A stretch of DNA of 64,000 bases from UBA12481 sp942493265 (GCA_942493265.1 OW818688.1:2480001-2544000), one strand, 5' to 3'; counted from the first letter of the stretch, positions 43,846 through 53,930 are shown. The notes: generated from the letters alone by a model not told the origin. Translations and numbers: made by a program.

Positions 43846-43865
43846 CCAAATTAAAAATTATCAGG

Positions 43866-45392
43866 GTGGATAAGGAAAAGCAAATAGGCAGCGCGCTGAT
43901 TTCTGTTTACCACAAAGATAACCTGGATGAAATACTCACCAGGTTGCATCAGTTGGGTGTTTCACTGATCAGCACAGGCGGTACGGCCGATTTTATCGAG
44001 TCATTGAATTTACCCGTTCAGCGGGTTGAATTGCTTACGGGTTATCCAAGCATTCTGGGAGGTCGGGTTAAGACCCTGCACCCCAAAATTTTTGGGGGAA
44101 TCCTGGCCCGGCGGGAGAACGAGTCCGACCTGGAGAGCCTAAAATCGTGGGATATCCCTGAAATTGACCTGGTTATTGTGGATCTCTATCCATTCGAGCA
44201 AACAGTAGCATCCGGTGCCTCGCAACCAGAGATCATTGAGAAGATCGATATTGGCGGAATCTCCCTGATCCGCGCAGCTGCAAAGAATTTTGAAGATGTT
44301 TTGGTTGTTCCTTCAAGCGGTTACTATCAGAAATTGATCAGCTTGTTGGAAGAAAAGAAGGGAATTACTTCATTGTCAGATCGTTATGAATTTGCTGCCG
44401 CGGCATTTGCCGTTTCCAGCGGATATGACAGCGCGATCAGTAACTATATGGGTGGCGGGCATCCGGCCAGTTTCAGACAGGCTGCCGGTCCGGGCAACTC
44501 TCTCCGCTACGGGGAGAATCCCCATCAGAAAGGTCTGTTTTACGGAGATTTGAATCAGATCTTTGAGCAGATTCACGGTAAGGAAATTTCCTATAATAAT
44601 CTGCTGGATATTGATGCCGCCGTTTCTTTGATCGATGAGTTTGACGATACCACATTCGGTATTCTGAAACATAATAATGCATGCGGGATTGCATCCGACA
44701 GTTCACTGACTGAGGCCTGGAAGAAAGCTCTGGCAGCTGATCCGGTATCTGCCTTTGGCGGCATCCTGATCACGAACAGGCCCGTTGACGGAGCCACTGC
44801 CGCTGAAATCAATCCATTGTTTTTTGAGATTATCATAGCACCGGCATTTGATGAGCAGTCGCTCACAATACTGAAACAAAAGAAGAACCGTATCATTCTC
44901 ATCCGGAAGCCAGTCAAAACGGCATCCGCCGTCCAATTCCGGAGCTTGCTGAACGGAGTCCTGGTGCAGGACCGTGATCTGCACAAAGAGCTGCCCGCCG
45001 ACCTGAGAATGGTTACGCAGGTGCAGCCTGCCGACCAGGAGATTGAAGATTTGCTGTTTGCAAATAAACTGGTTAAGCATACTAAGTCGAATGCCATTGT
45101 TCTGGTCAAGAATAAGCAGCTCCTGGCCAGCGGTACCGGCCAAACCTCCAGGGTAGATGCCCTGAAGCAGGCAATCGACAAGGCCCGGAGTTTCGGCTTC
45201 GACCTGAACGGTGCTGTGATGGCCTCTGATGCTTTCTTTCCCTTTGCCGACAGCGTTGGGATTGCGCATCAGGCAGGTGTTCACTCGGTGATTCAGCCCG
45301 GTGGATCTGTCAGGGACCAGGATACGATTGATTATTGTAATTCACACGGGTTATCGATGGTATTTACCGGAATCCGTCATTTTAAACATTAA
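43866..45392 (+). CDS. purH: Bifunctional AICAR transformylase / IMP cyclohydrolase
   Basis: This enzyme does the last two steps of purine synthesis. The N-terminal cyclohydrolase (MGS-like) domain has STGGTADFIES and GGRVKTLHPKIFGGILARR. The transformylase domain has RYGENPHQKGLFYG and the KHNNACGIA motif (HNNACG). The C-terminal end is FPFADSVGIAHQAGVHSVIQPGGSVRDQD. I prefer the GTG at 43866 (508 residues): it matches the family N-terminus (KEKQIGSALISVYHKDNLDEI) and lies downstream of the predicted transcript start. A GTG at 43824 would add 14 residues. Confidence 0.95.
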   Translation: MDKEKQIGSALISVYHKDNLDEILTRLHQLGVSLISTGGTADFIESLNLPVQRVELLTGYPSILGGRVKTLHPKIFGGILARRENESDLESLKSWDIPEIDLVIVDLYPFEQTVASGASQPEIIEKIDIGGISLIRAAAKNFEDVLVVPSSGYYQKLISLLEEKKGITSLSDRYEFAAAAFAVSSGYDSAISNYMGGGHPASFRQAAGPGNSLRYGENPHQKGLFYGDLNQIFEQIHGKEISYNNLLDIDAAVSLIDEFDDTTFGILKHNNACGIASDSSLTEAWKKALAADPVSAFGGILITNRPVDGATAAEINPLFFEIIIAPAFDEQSLTILKQKKNRIILIRKPVKTASAVQFRSLLNGVLVQDRDLHKELPADLRMVTQVQPADQEIEDLLFANKLVKHTKSNAIVLVKNKQLLASGTGQTSRVDALKQAIDKARSFGFDLNGAVMASDAFFPFADSVGIAHQAGVHSVIQPGGSVRDQDTIDYCNSHGLSMVFTGIRHFKH

Positions 45393-45410
45393 AATTCAGG
45401 GAGACAAAAT

Positions 45411-46433
45411 ATGGGTCTATTTTCCTTTTTAACTCAGGAAATCGCCATGGACCTCGGAACGGCCAACACGATTATCATTCATAATGATAAAATTGTTGTT
45501 GATGAGCCTTCCATCGTCGCGATTGATGTTGCAACAGGCAAGCTATTCGCCCTTGGCGACAAAGCCCGGCAGATGTACGGAAAAACACATGATAACATAA
45601 AGGTTATCAGGCCTTTGCGCGATGGTGTTATTGCCGACTTCAATGCCGCTGAACTGATGATCAGGGGAATGATTAAAATGATCCCTGCAAAATCAAAATT
45701 CGGAGCACAATCCATGCGCATGGTGGTAGGGATCCCTTCGGGAAGTACGGAAGTGGAAATTCGTGCGGTAAGGGACTCATCAGAACATGCAGGCGGTCGT
45801 GAGGTTTATATGATATATGAACCAATGGCAGCTGCCCTGGGTATCGGGCTCGATGTGCTGGCTCCTGAAGGAAACATGGTTGTGGATATCGGAGGGGGAA
45901 CTACTGAAATAGCTGTAATTGCACTGGGTGGAATCGTTTGCAATGAGTCGATGCGTATCGCCGGTGATGAATTTACACAAGATATTCAGGCCTATATGCG
46001 CCATCAGCACAATATCAAGATTGGTGAAAAAACTGCTGAAGATATCAAGATGAATGTCGGAGCTGCACTTCCCCTGCTGGCTAATCCGCCACAGGATTAT
46101 ATTGTTCGCGGACCGAACCAGATGACAGCACTCCCGATTGAAATTCCCGTTTCATACAGCGAGCTTGCCCATGCACTCGATAAATCCCTATCCAAAGTTG
46201 AAACAGCCGTTCTGAGTGTACTGGAACGCACCCCTCCAGAATTGTATGCAGATATTGTAAACAACGGGATATATCTCGCCGGTGGAGGAGCTTTGCTGAA
46301 AGGACTTGATAAGCGTCTTTCCGATAAAATGAATATTCAGTTCCGGGTGGCCGATGATCCGCTTCATGCTGTAGCCCGCGGTACCGGCATGGCACTGAAG
46401 AATATCCATCGTTTCCCGTTCCTGATGAGATAG
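45411..46433 (+). CDS. mreB: Rod-shape-determining actin-like protein MreB
   Basis: A 340-residue bacterial actin that positions the elongasome under the inner membrane. Phosphate loops are MDLGTANTIIIH and VVDIGGGTTEIAVIALGG; the adenosine motif is GIYLAGGGALLKGL. An N-terminal FSFLTQEIAMD stretch fits membrane contact. It leads mreB-mreC-mreD-mrdA-rodA, all with short gaps or overlaps, and follows purH by 18 bases. Confidence 0.97.
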   Translation: MGLFSFLTQEIAMDLGTANTIIIHNDKIVVDEPSIVAIDVATGKLFALGDKARQMYGKTHDNIKVIRPLRDGVIADFNAAELMIRGMIKMIPAKSKFGAQSMRMVVGIPSGSTEVEIRAVRDSSEHAGGREVYMIYEPMAAALGIGLDVLAPEGNMVVDIGGGTTEIAVIALGGIVCNESMRIAGDEFTQDIQAYMRHQHNIKIGEKTAEDIKMNVGAALPLLANPPQDYIVRGPNQMTALPIEIPVSYSELAHALDKSLSKVETAVLSVLERTPPELYADIVNNGIYLAGGGALLKGLDKRLSDKMNIQFRVADDPLHAVARGTGMALKNIHRFPFLMR

Positions 46434-46444
46434 CAGAATGAACA

Positions 46445-47272
46445 ATGCAGAATCTCCTTCGACTCATAATCCGGTTTAGTTTCCAGATTATCTTCGTAAT
46501 CCTGGAGATTATTGCGCTTACAATGGTTTTTCAGAGAAACCCATTACCGCATGCCCGGTTTTTTCAATTGTCGCAGGACGTCAACGGTTTTTTTTATACC
46601 CAGTCCAGTCACTTCAACCGGTTTTTTCATCTGACGGATGAGAATTCCATTCTGGTTACCGAAAACGCGAGGTTGAGAAATGAGCTGGCCAGACGGCCGA
46701 TGAGATCTTTCGACCGTGATTCCATGACCACCCTTTCGCAGCCCGATTTCGTTTATGATTATATCCCGGCACAGGTTATCAATAATTCCACCAACAAACA
46801 AAACAATTATCTTACGCTGAACGTGGGATATACACAAGGCGTGAGGCAGGATATGGGGGTAGTCGGACCTGAAGGGATCGTTGGCGTGATCAGGAATGTT
46901 TCAGCCAATTTCTCGACCGTGATATCCGTACTGAATTCGAAATTTAAGGGAAGTGTCAAAATCTCCAGTAATAATTATTATGGAACCCTCAGCTGGCCAG
47001 GGCATAATTACCGCAAAGCCATCGTGACCGAAATTCCCGGACATATCAATGTTTATGCGGGCGACACCATTGTGACCAGTGGATTATCCACGATTTTCCC
47101 GGAAGGTGAAATGGTTGGAATCGTGACCGATGTGAATCTGACTCCGGCAGGAAGCTTTTTTGAACTCAAAATTGATCTGAAACAGGATTTTAAAAAGCTG
47201 ACCAGGGTATATATAATCAAGAATTTCAATAAGACAGAACAGGAAAAGCTGGAGCTGCAAACTTATGATTGA
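46445..47272 (+). CDS. mreC: Rod-shape-determining protein MreC
   Basis: A 275-residue periplasmic scaffold with one N-terminal membrane segment (FSFQIIFVILEIIALTMVF), a coiled coil (about 60-85) and the beta-sandwich domain with GVVGPEGIVGVIRNVSANFSTVISVLN and GDTIVTSGLSTIFPEG. It links MreB/MreD with PBP2. The gene overlaps mreD by eight bases. Confidence 0.95.
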   Translation: MQNLLRLIIRFSFQIIFVILEIIALTMVFQRNPLPHARFFQLSQDVNGFFYTQSSHFNRFFHLTDENSILVTENARLRNELARRPMRSFDRDSMTTLSQPDFVYDYIPAQVINNSTNKQNNYLTLNVGYTQGVRQDMGVVGPEGIVGVIRNVSANFSTVISVLNSKFKGSVKISSNNYYGTLSWPGHNYRKAIVTEIPGHINVYAGDTIVTSGLSTIFPEGEMVGIVTDVNLTPAGSFFELKIDLKQDFKKLTRVYIIKNFNKTEQEKLELQTYD

Positions 47273-47798
47273 TCAACTCAACCGATATGTTTTTCGCTTT
47301 TTCCTGGTGATATTTTTCCAGGTACTGATCCTGAATAATATTCAGTTCAACGGATATATCAACCCTTACTTTTATATATGGTATATTCTGGTACTTCCTT
47401 TTGAAACGCCGGGCTGGGTGTTATTGCTGACAGCCTTTTTTCTTGGGCTGGGTGTCGATGCTTTTCCGCAGGGGATTGCCGGTAACGGATCAACGCTGGG
47501 GACACATACTGCTTCCACCCTGCTGATCGCTTTCATGCGCCCAACAGTTCTCCGGTGGATCAATCCACGGGATGAATATGCACCGGGCACCTTCCCCGAT
47601 TCAAAAAATTACGGAATACTATGGTTCCTGGCCTATGCATTGATCATGATTGGTATTCACCACTTTGTGCTCTTTTTCCTGGAAGACCTTTCATTCAGGG
47701 ATTTTTTCAGAACTATAGTTCGGGTCATCATGAGCGGTGTTTTCACCTTGATATTCATCCTTATCTGGGAGGGGATCCGTTTCAGGATAGCCAGATAA
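47265..47798 (+). CDS. mreD: Rod-shape-determining protein MreD
   Basis: A 177-residue inner-membrane protein with five to six membrane segments. Sequence in this family varies, but the position between mreC and mrdA, the length and the segments (YIWYILVLPFETPGWVLLLTAFFLGLGVDAF) leave little doubt. It helps hold MreC and the wall synthases together in the elongasome. Confidence 0.92.
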   Translation: MIDQLNRYVFRFFLVIFFQVLILNNIQFNGYINPYFYIWYILVLPFETPGWVLLLTAFFLGLGVDAFPQGIAGNGSTLGTHTASTLLIAFMRPTVLRWINPRDEYAPGTFPDSKNYGILWFLAYALIMIGIHHFVLFFLEDLSFRDFFRTIVRVIMSGVFTLIFILIWEGIRFRIAR

Positions 47799-47804
47799 AC
47801 CAAT

Positions 47805-49616
47805 ATGCAGAATCCTAATAATAACCGGAAATATGTGATCGGCGGAATGGTTCTTGCCGTGGCAGCCATTTTTATACTGCGCCTGTTCTATATTCAGGTT
47901 ATTGATAAATCATACCAGCTTTCATCGAACAACAATTCACGACTCCGGGTGGTGGAATATCCCGGCAGGGGAATGATTTCCGACCGCTATGATAAGGTAA
48001 TGGTTTATAATGAGGCGGTTAATGATATACTTATGCTGCCGCAGCAAGTGAAGGCATTTGATACCCTTGAGTTTTGCAGGATTCTGAGCGTTGATCCTGC
48101 CGAGTTTCGCGAGGCGGTAAAAAAAGCCCGTGAGTATTCGAGATACCGCCAATCGGTTGTGGTGCGCCAGCTCAGTCCTGAACAGATAGCCTCATTCACG
48201 GAACGACTGTTCAAGTATCCCGGATTTTCCATTCAGATTCGTACCCAGCGGAAATATCCACAGCCGATCGCTCCGCATATCCTGGGATATGTGGGTGAGG
48301 TAAATGATGGGGATATTAAAAAGGATTTGTATTATCAGAGCGGGGATTACATAGGGAAATCAGGTCTTGAGGCGGAATATGAATATTACCTCCGGGGGCA
48401 GAAGGGCATCAGTTTTATGATGGTGGATGTTCATAAGCGCCTCCAGGGTAATTTTGAGAACGGGCGATATGATACGATCCCACAACCCGGGAAGAAACTG
48501 ACTACCACTCTGGATGCGGCATTGCAGGAGTACGGTGAAAAACTTCTTGCCCACAAAAAGGGCAGTATAGTGGCAATAGAACCTGCAACCGGAGAGATTC
48601 TTGCCATGATATCCAGCCCTGCCTATGATCCGAATGAGCTGGTCGGCCGCATCCGGGGGAAGAACTTCGAGCGCCTGATGAACGACAGTCTGAACCCTCT
48701 TTTCAACCGGGCTACCATGTCGAGGTACTCGCCGGGATCCATTTTTAAGATTGTTCAGGCCCTTATTGCTCTCCAGCTTGGGGTTATCGACGAATTTTAC
48801 AGCGTGGATTGCAATAAAAACATTATCGGATGCCATAATCATCCTAATGCGCATGGTTTGCGAGAGGGAATCATGTATTCCTGCAACCCTTATTTCTATA
48901 ATGTTTTCCGCCGGATCATCCTGCAGGGGAAAAGTACCAGTCAGTTCCAGGACAGCCAGATCGGGTTGAAATCCTGGTATCAGATGGTCTATTCTTTCGG
49001 GCTCGGACAGGTTCTGCCGATGGATTTACCCGGGGTGAAACCCGGACTGATTCCTGATGTGGCCTATTATGATAAGTGGTATGGTGCTAACCGTTGGGCA
49101 TTCAGCACAATCTATTCCAATTCCATCGGTCAGGGCGAGGTGGAAACCGTACCTATCCAGATCGCTAATCTGGCTGCAATCATTGCGAACAAAGGATTTT
49201 ATTATGTGCCGCATTTGGTTAAGGCAATCGAAGGTATTGATACCATTCCTCAGAAATTCCGGGAACCAGTTCATACCTTAATCGATACAAAGTATTTTGA
49301 TATTGTATCGGATGGAATGGAAAATGTTGTCTACGGTCCCGGTGGAACCGGATCCCGCGCTCAGGTACCGGGGGTTGTGGTTTGCGGAAAAACCGGTACC
49401 GTGCAGAATTCAGGCGGCAAGGAGGACCATTCGGGTTTCTTTGCTTTTGCGCCCAAAGACAGGCCTCGTATTGCCATTGTTGCGTATGTGGAAAATTCAG
49501 GTGCAGGTGGTGTATATGCCGCTACTATTACCAGCCTGATGATTGAAAAGTACCTGAACGGCACGATCACGCAAACTGAGAAGGAACGGGTAATTTTAGA
49601 ATACCAGCAATTCTGA
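47805..49616 (+). CDS. mrdA: Penicillin-binding protein 2 (elongasome transpeptidase)
   Basis: A 603-residue class B PBP that crosslinks peptidoglycan in the periplasm during elongation. It has one N-terminal membrane anchor, a pedestal domain with GRGMISDRYDKVMVYNEAVND and GYVGEVNDGDI, and the transpeptidase domain with S312-I-F-K in YSPGSIFK, the SCN motif in MYSCNPYFYN and KTG in VCGKTGTVQNSGG. The rodA start overlaps its stop by one base, so polymerase and transpeptidase are made together. Confidence 0.96.
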   Translation: MQNPNNNRKYVIGGMVLAVAAIFILRLFYIQVIDKSYQLSSNNNSRLRVVEYPGRGMISDRYDKVMVYNEAVNDILMLPQQVKAFDTLEFCRILSVDPAEFREAVKKAREYSRYRQSVVVRQLSPEQIASFTERLFKYPGFSIQIRTQRKYPQPIAPHILGYVGEVNDGDIKKDLYYQSGDYIGKSGLEAEYEYYLRGQKGISFMMVDVHKRLQGNFENGRYDTIPQPGKKLTTTLDAALQEYGEKLLAHKKGSIVAIEPATGEILAMISSPAYDPNELVGRIRGKNFERLMNDSLNPLFNRATMSRYSPGSIFKIVQALIALQLGVIDEFYSVDCNKNIIGCHNHPNAHGLREGIMYSCNPYFYNVFRRIILQGKSTSQFQDSQIGLKSWYQMVYSFGLGQVLPMDLPGVKPGLIPDVAYYDKWYGANRWAFSTIYSNSIGQGEVETVPIQIANLAAIIANKGFYYVPHLVKAIEGIDTIPQKFREPVHTLIDTKYFDIVSDGMENVVYGPGGTGSRAQVPGVVVCGKTGTVQNSGGKEDHSGFFAFAPKDRPRIAIVAYVENSGAGGVYAATITSLMIEKYLNGTITQTEKERVILEYQQF

Positions 49617-51046
49617 TGGCAAATCCAAGAACAAATTTTATCGCCCGTTTGGATTGGATAACAATCATCCTGTTCCTGGCCATGATATTATTCGGCTGGA
49701 TGAATATTTATTCTGCAACTCAGAATGAGGCAAGCACGGGTTCAATATTTGATTTTACACAGCGGTACAGCAAGCAATTTTATTTTATCCTCACCACACT
49801 CGCGATTGCCATCCTCACACTTGCGATCGATGGAAAAGTCTGGAGTTTTTTCTCTTTTCCCATTTATGGTCTGATGCTTTTGATATTGCCAATCACCATT
49901 CTGATAGGCAAAGAGGTTAACGGAGCCCGGGCCTGGATATTTATCGGTTCATTCACGCTGCAACCTGCAGAATTTGTAAAGTTTGCAACCGCACTTGCAT
50001 TGGCCAAGGTGCTGTCGAGATATAATTTCCAGATCCATAAATCCAAAAACCTGCTCACGGTGGGGGCTTTGCTGGGAATCCCGATTATACTCATCCTGAT
50101 GCAAAAAGATACCGGTACTGCGCTCGTTTTTCTGGTTTTTGTACTGGTACTCTATCGGGAAGGCCTTTCATGGGTGGTGCTCTTTGTTGCTGCTCTGGCA
50201 ATCCTGCTTTTCGTTCTTACCATGCTGGTACCCTTGCCGGTTCTTCTGCCGGTGCTCAGTGTGATTGCACTGATGATCACCTGGCTCTATCAGCGAAATC
50301 TGAAGTTCTTCTATGGGGGGACCATCATGCTTGGGATACTTTTTGGATTGGCGGTTCTGGCTTCACGCTATCTGGGCCAGGAATGGTCGATGGCCCGCCT
50401 GTTCTTTATCGCCTCGGTCATTGCTTTTGCCATCTGGCTGACCATAATTCTGCGAAAAAAGCATAATCCACTGCTGCTGATTCTGTTTACCTGGATGGGT
50501 GCCCTGATTTTCATCTTTTCAGTCGACTTTGTTTTTCATGAAATATTGCAGGAGCATCAGCAGTCGCGTATCAATAATATTCTCGGACTCGAAGATGACC
50601 CGCTCGGACGCGGCTATAACCTTAATCAATCAAAGATTGCCATCGGTTCAGGTGGATTCTTCGGAAAGGGATATCTTCAGGGAACCCAAACCCGTTTTAA
50701 TTTTGTGCCCGAGCAAAGCACGGATTTTATCTTTTGTACAGTTGGTGAAGAGTGGGGATTTCTTGGAAGTTTGATGATCCTGAGCATGTTTTCAGGTTTG
50801 ATTATACGACTGATCATGCTTGCGGAAAGGCAAAGATCCACCTTTTCCAGGGTATATGGCTATGGTGTTGCCGCCATCATTTTCTTCCATTTTGCCATTA
50901 ATATCGGGATGACTATCGGGATTGTGCCAGTTATCGGGATACCTCTGCCGTTTTTTAGTTACGGGGGATCATCCCTTTGGGCATTTACCCTCATGCTGTT
51001 TATTTTCCTGAGGCTGGATACCGACCGGTACCAGATTGTTTCCTGA
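49616..51046 (+). CDS. rodA: Peptidoglycan glycosyltransferase RodA
   Basis: A 476-residue SEDS-family polymerase that makes glycan strands from lipid II with PBP2. Motifs include GKEVNGARAWIFIGSFTLQPAEFVKFATAL (about 98-127), QKDTGTALVFLVFVL, the loop QSKIAIGSGGFFGKGYLQGTQT, the PEQSTDFIFCTVGEEWGF motif and the final GIVPVIGIPLPFFSYGGSS. It is about 100 residues longer than the E. coli protein because of extra membrane segments near 195-300, usual for Bacteroidota. It ends the mre operon. Confidence 0.96.
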   Translation: MANPRTNFIARLDWITIILFLAMILFGWMNIYSATQNEASTGSIFDFTQRYSKQFYFILTTLAIAILTLAIDGKVWSFFSFPIYGLMLLILPITILIGKEVNGARAWIFIGSFTLQPAEFVKFATALALAKVLSRYNFQIHKSKNLLTVGALLGIPIILILMQKDTGTALVFLVFVLVLYREGLSWVVLFVAALAILLFVLTMLVPLPVLLPVLSVIALMITWLYQRNLKFFYGGTIMLGILFGLAVLASRYLGQEWSMARLFFIASVIAFAIWLTIILRKKHNPLLLILFTWMGALIFIFSVDFVFHEILQEHQQSRINNILGLEDDPLGRGYNLNQSKIAIGSGGFFGKGYLQGTQTRFNFVPEQSTDFIFCTVGEEWGFLGSLMILSMFSGLIIRLIMLAERQRSTFSRVYGYGVAAIIFFHFAINIGMTIGIVPVIGIPLPFFSYGGSSLWAFTLMLFIFLRLDTDRYQIVS

Positions 51047-51123
51047 ACACAGATTTATATCATGATTAGGTACTCCTTAAACACATATATTTACCGCATT
51101 AAAAAAATGCTAAAATATAGATT

Positions 51124-51130
51124 AAGGAGG
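51124..51130 (+). promoter_or_regulatory. Strong Shine-Dalgarno sequence before the cDPGS-like gene
   Basis: AAGGAGG lies four bases before the ATG at 51135, close to ideal for pairing with the 16S rRNA tail. It is exceptional here, where other genes have little or no such sequence. Confidence 0.75.
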
Positions 51131-51134
51131 CTTT

Positions 51135-52472
51135 ATGTCTAGAAAAAAAATCATTATCATCGGTGCTGCCGGTCGGGATTTTCACAATTTCAATACCTAT
51201 TACAGGGGTAAGTCGGAGTATGAAGTGGTAGCCTTTACTGCTGCACAGATTCCGGATATCGACGGACGTAAATATCCGGCTGAGCTTGCCGGTAATTTGT
51301 ATCCTGACGGGATTCCGATTTTTGCTCAGGAAGAACTGCCCGCACTGATTGCAAAATATGATGTTGACAGTTGTGTGTTTTCTTACAGCGATGTGCCTTA
51401 CCCGAGAGTAATGGCTGTTAGTGCACTGGTGAATGCCTGTGGTGCCAATTTTGCACTACTCGGACCGAAAGGCACCATGATAAAAAGTACCAAACCGGTT
51501 ATTGCCGTTGTGGCATCGCGAACCGGATGCGGTAAGAGCCAGACCTCAAGAAAGGTTATCGAAGTACTGATGGGAATGGGTTTAAATGTTGTTGCAGTAA
51601 GGCATCCGATGCCTTATGGCGACCTGGTTGCCCAGAAAGTTCAGCGTTATGCTGAAATTGCTGACCTGGAAAAGCACAAGTGCACCGTGGAGGAGATGGA
51701 AGAATATGAACCGCATGTAGTCAGAGGTAATGTCATCTATGCAGGGGTTGATTATGAAGCTATCCTGCGCGAAGCTGAAAAGGATCCGAAAGGGTGCGAC
51801 GTTGTATTGTGGGATGGCGGTAATAATGATTTTTCATTTTACAAGCCGGATCTGACCATCACGGTTGTAGATCCCCATCGTGCAGGTCATGAGTTATCTT
51901 ATTATCCGGGCGAAGTTAATCTTCGGTTGGCTGACGTGGTGGTGATCAATAAGATCGACACTGCCCGTCCTGAGGATATTCAAAAGGTTCGCGAAAACAT
52001 TGCCTCCGTTAATCCCAGGGCTATTGTCATTGACGGGGCTTCCCCGATCAAGGTGGACGATCCCTCGTTGATACGCGGCAAACGCGTTCTGGTAGTGGAA
52101 GATGGCCCGACCCTTACCCATGGTGAAATGAAAATCGGAGCCGGAGTGGTGGCTGCGCTTAAATTTGGTGCACTGGAACAGGTTGATCCCCGTCCGTTCA
52201 CCGTTGGAAAATTGTCAGAAACTTTTGCAATATATCCGAACATCGGTAAATTGCTGCCCGCAATGGGCTATGGCAAACAGCAGCTTAAAGATCTGGAAAC
52301 CACAATCAATAATACCGATTGTGATTCAGTGATTATCGCTACTCCGATTGACCTGAACAGGATCATAAAGATTAAAAAACCCAATACCAGGGTTTCCTAT
52401 GACCTTCAGGAGATCGGATTTCCGGATCTGACCGGTGTTTTGTCAGACTTTGTTAAGACGCACATAAAATAA
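51135..52472 (+). CDS. Cyclic 2,3-diphosphoglycerate synthetase-like GTPase
   Basis: A 445-residue predicted P-loop protein of the archaeal cDPG synthetase family (COG2403 type). The first 120 residues form a Rossmann-like domain (KKIIIIGAAGRDFHNFNTYYRG). The P-loop domain has Walker A in VVASRTGCGKSQTSRKV (about 136-152), a DGGNNDFSFYKPDLTITVVDP stretch, and a G4-like NKID in VVVINKIDTARPED. In archaea the enzyme makes an osmolyte; in bacteria the role is not settled. It has a strong Shine-Dalgarno sequence and stands alone between rodA and the acetylation genes. Confidence 0.85.
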   Translation: MSRKKIIIIGAAGRDFHNFNTYYRGKSEYEVVAFTAAQIPDIDGRKYPAELAGNLYPDGIPIFAQEELPALIAKYDVDSCVFSYSDVPYPRVMAVSALVNACGANFALLGPKGTMIKSTKPVIAVVASRTGCGKSQTSRKVIEVLMGMGLNVVAVRHPMPYGDLVAQKVQRYAEIADLEKHKCTVEEMEEYEPHVVRGNVIYAGVDYEAILREAEKDPKGCDVVLWDGGNNDFSFYKPDLTITVVDPHRAGHELSYYPGEVNLRLADVVVINKIDTARPEDIQKVRENIASVNPRAIVIDGASPIKVDDPSLIRGKRVLVVEDGPTLTHGEMKIGAGVVAALKFGALEQVDPRPFTVGKLSETFAIYPNIGKLLPAMGYGKQQLKDLETTINNTDCDSVIIATPIDLNRIIKIKKPNTRVSYDLQEIGFPDLTGVLSDFVKTHIK

Positions 52473-52499
52473 TAATCCTAAGGGTAAACCGGTAAGAAT

Positions 52500-53927
52500 A
52501 TGGTATTCAGCAGCAGTTTGTTTCTGATTTGGTTCTTGCCGGTTTTCCTTTTGTCTTATTTTCTCATTCCGAATAAGTACAGAAACTGGCTGGCTCTTTT
52601 TGCCAGCATTTTCTTTTATAGCTGGGGTGCTCCCAAGTTTATCTTCGTGATATTGGGCACCACATTCCTGGATTTCCATCTGGTTAAATGGATGGCAGCA
52701 TCCAAAAGCAAGCTCAACCGGCGGCTGATGCTGACTTTGTCGGTTTCAGTAAACCTCGGGCTGCTGTTCTATTTCAAATATTCCAATTTCTTCATCGAGA
52801 ATTTTGATGTCCTGCTCCAGGCTTTCGGTCTCAATGGGATATTGTGGACCAAGCTTGTGCTGCCCATCGGGATATCTTTCTATACATTCGAAACGGTCAC
52901 TTATGTGGTGGATGTTTACCGGCGGGTACAGGCGCCATTGACCAAATTCTGGGACTATCAGCTTTATATCATACTGTTCCCCAAGCTGATAGCCGGGCCT
53001 ATTGTAAGGTATCATGAAATTGCGGATCAGATTGTTGACCGGCGGTCATCTGAAACTACCGATAACCGGTTGCTGGGGATGTTCAGGTTTATCATCGGAT
53101 TGGCCAAAAAAGTGCTCATTGCTAATGTTCTGGGGGCCGAAGTGGACCGGATTTTTGAGCTTGGGCCCTTAAATATCACCACTCCAACCGCATGGATCGG
53201 GATCATAGCCTATTCCTTCCAGATCTATTTTGATTTTTCGGGGTACTCGGATATGGCTATCGGAATTGCCAAAATGATCGGGTTCACCTTTCCCGAGAAC
53301 TTTAATAATCCCTATATATCCAGGAATATTACAGAATTCTGGCGCAGATGGCATATGACACTCGGGCGCTGGATGAAGGATTATCTGTATATCCCCCTGG
53401 GTGGCAGCCGGGTAAAATCAAAGGGCAGACTGTTTTTTAACCTTTGGGTGGTGTTCCTGATTTCCGGATTATGGCATGGAGCCGCCTGGAATTTTGTGAT
53501 CTGGGGTGGATTTCACGGCTTATTCCTGGTTCTCGACCGCCTTTTCCTGATCCGCTTTACTGAAAAGATCGGCAAGATTCCGTCAGTGATCCTTACTTAT
53601 TTGATCACCCTGGTGGGATGGGTGCTGTTCCGGGCTGCTGATATGCACCAGGCCGGATTATATCTTAAAAAGATGTTCTCCTTTGAAGGGGGATTTCCTG
53701 CCTGGCGGTTTGATGCCCAGTTCTGGATCATCCTTCTTATTGGCGCTTTCTTTGCCTTTTTTGGTACCATCCGCGGGGTGGAAGCCTGGCAGGAATTGCA
53801 GCTGAAAGTTCCGTATTCAACCCGGAAAACCTGGGCCGGCGGGTTGATTGCAATTATTTTGCTGGTTTACTGTATGGCCTCTTTAACAACCACCGGGTTT
53901 AACCCATTTATATACTTCCGGTTTTAA
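52500..53927 (+). CDS. MBOAT-family O-acyltransferase (AlgI-like)
   Basis: A 475-residue inner-membrane protein with about ten membrane segments that moves acyl (usually acetyl) groups across the membrane. The family motifs are VLPIGISFYTFETVTYVVDVYR (about 118-139), FWRRWHMTLGRWMKDYLYIPLGGS (about 280-303) and the active-site His in SGLWHGAAWNFVIWGGFHG (about 320-338). The next gene encodes an AlgJ/AlgX-like partner three bases downstream. The target glycan may be exopolysaccharide, LPS or peptidoglycan. Confidence 0.93.
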   Translation: MVFSSSLFLIWFLPVFLLSYFLIPNKYRNWLALFASIFFYSWGAPKFIFVILGTTFLDFHLVKWMAASKSKLNRRLMLTLSVSVNLGLLFYFKYSNFFIENFDVLLQAFGLNGILWTKLVLPIGISFYTFETVTYVVDVYRRVQAPLTKFWDYQLYIILFPKLIAGPIVRYHEIADQIVDRRSSETTDNRLLGMFRFIIGLAKKVLIANVLGAEVDRIFELGPLNITTPTAWIGIIAYSFQIYFDFSGYSDMAIGIAKMIGFTFPENFNNPYISRNITEFWRRWHMTLGRWMKDYLYIPLGGSRVKSKGRLFFNLWVVFLISGLWHGAAWNFVIWGGFHGLFLVLDRLFLIRFTEKIGKIPSVILTYLITLVGWVLFRAADMHQAGLYLKKMFSFEGGFPAWRFDAQFWIILLIGAFFAFFGTIRGVEAWQELQLKVPYSTRKTWAGGLIAIILLVYCMASLTTTGFNPFIYFRF

Positions 53928-53930
53928 ACG

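Noticed and set aside
43824..43865. Earlier GTG start for purH
   Set aside because: The predicted transcript begins after this codon and family members begin near the GTG at 43866.
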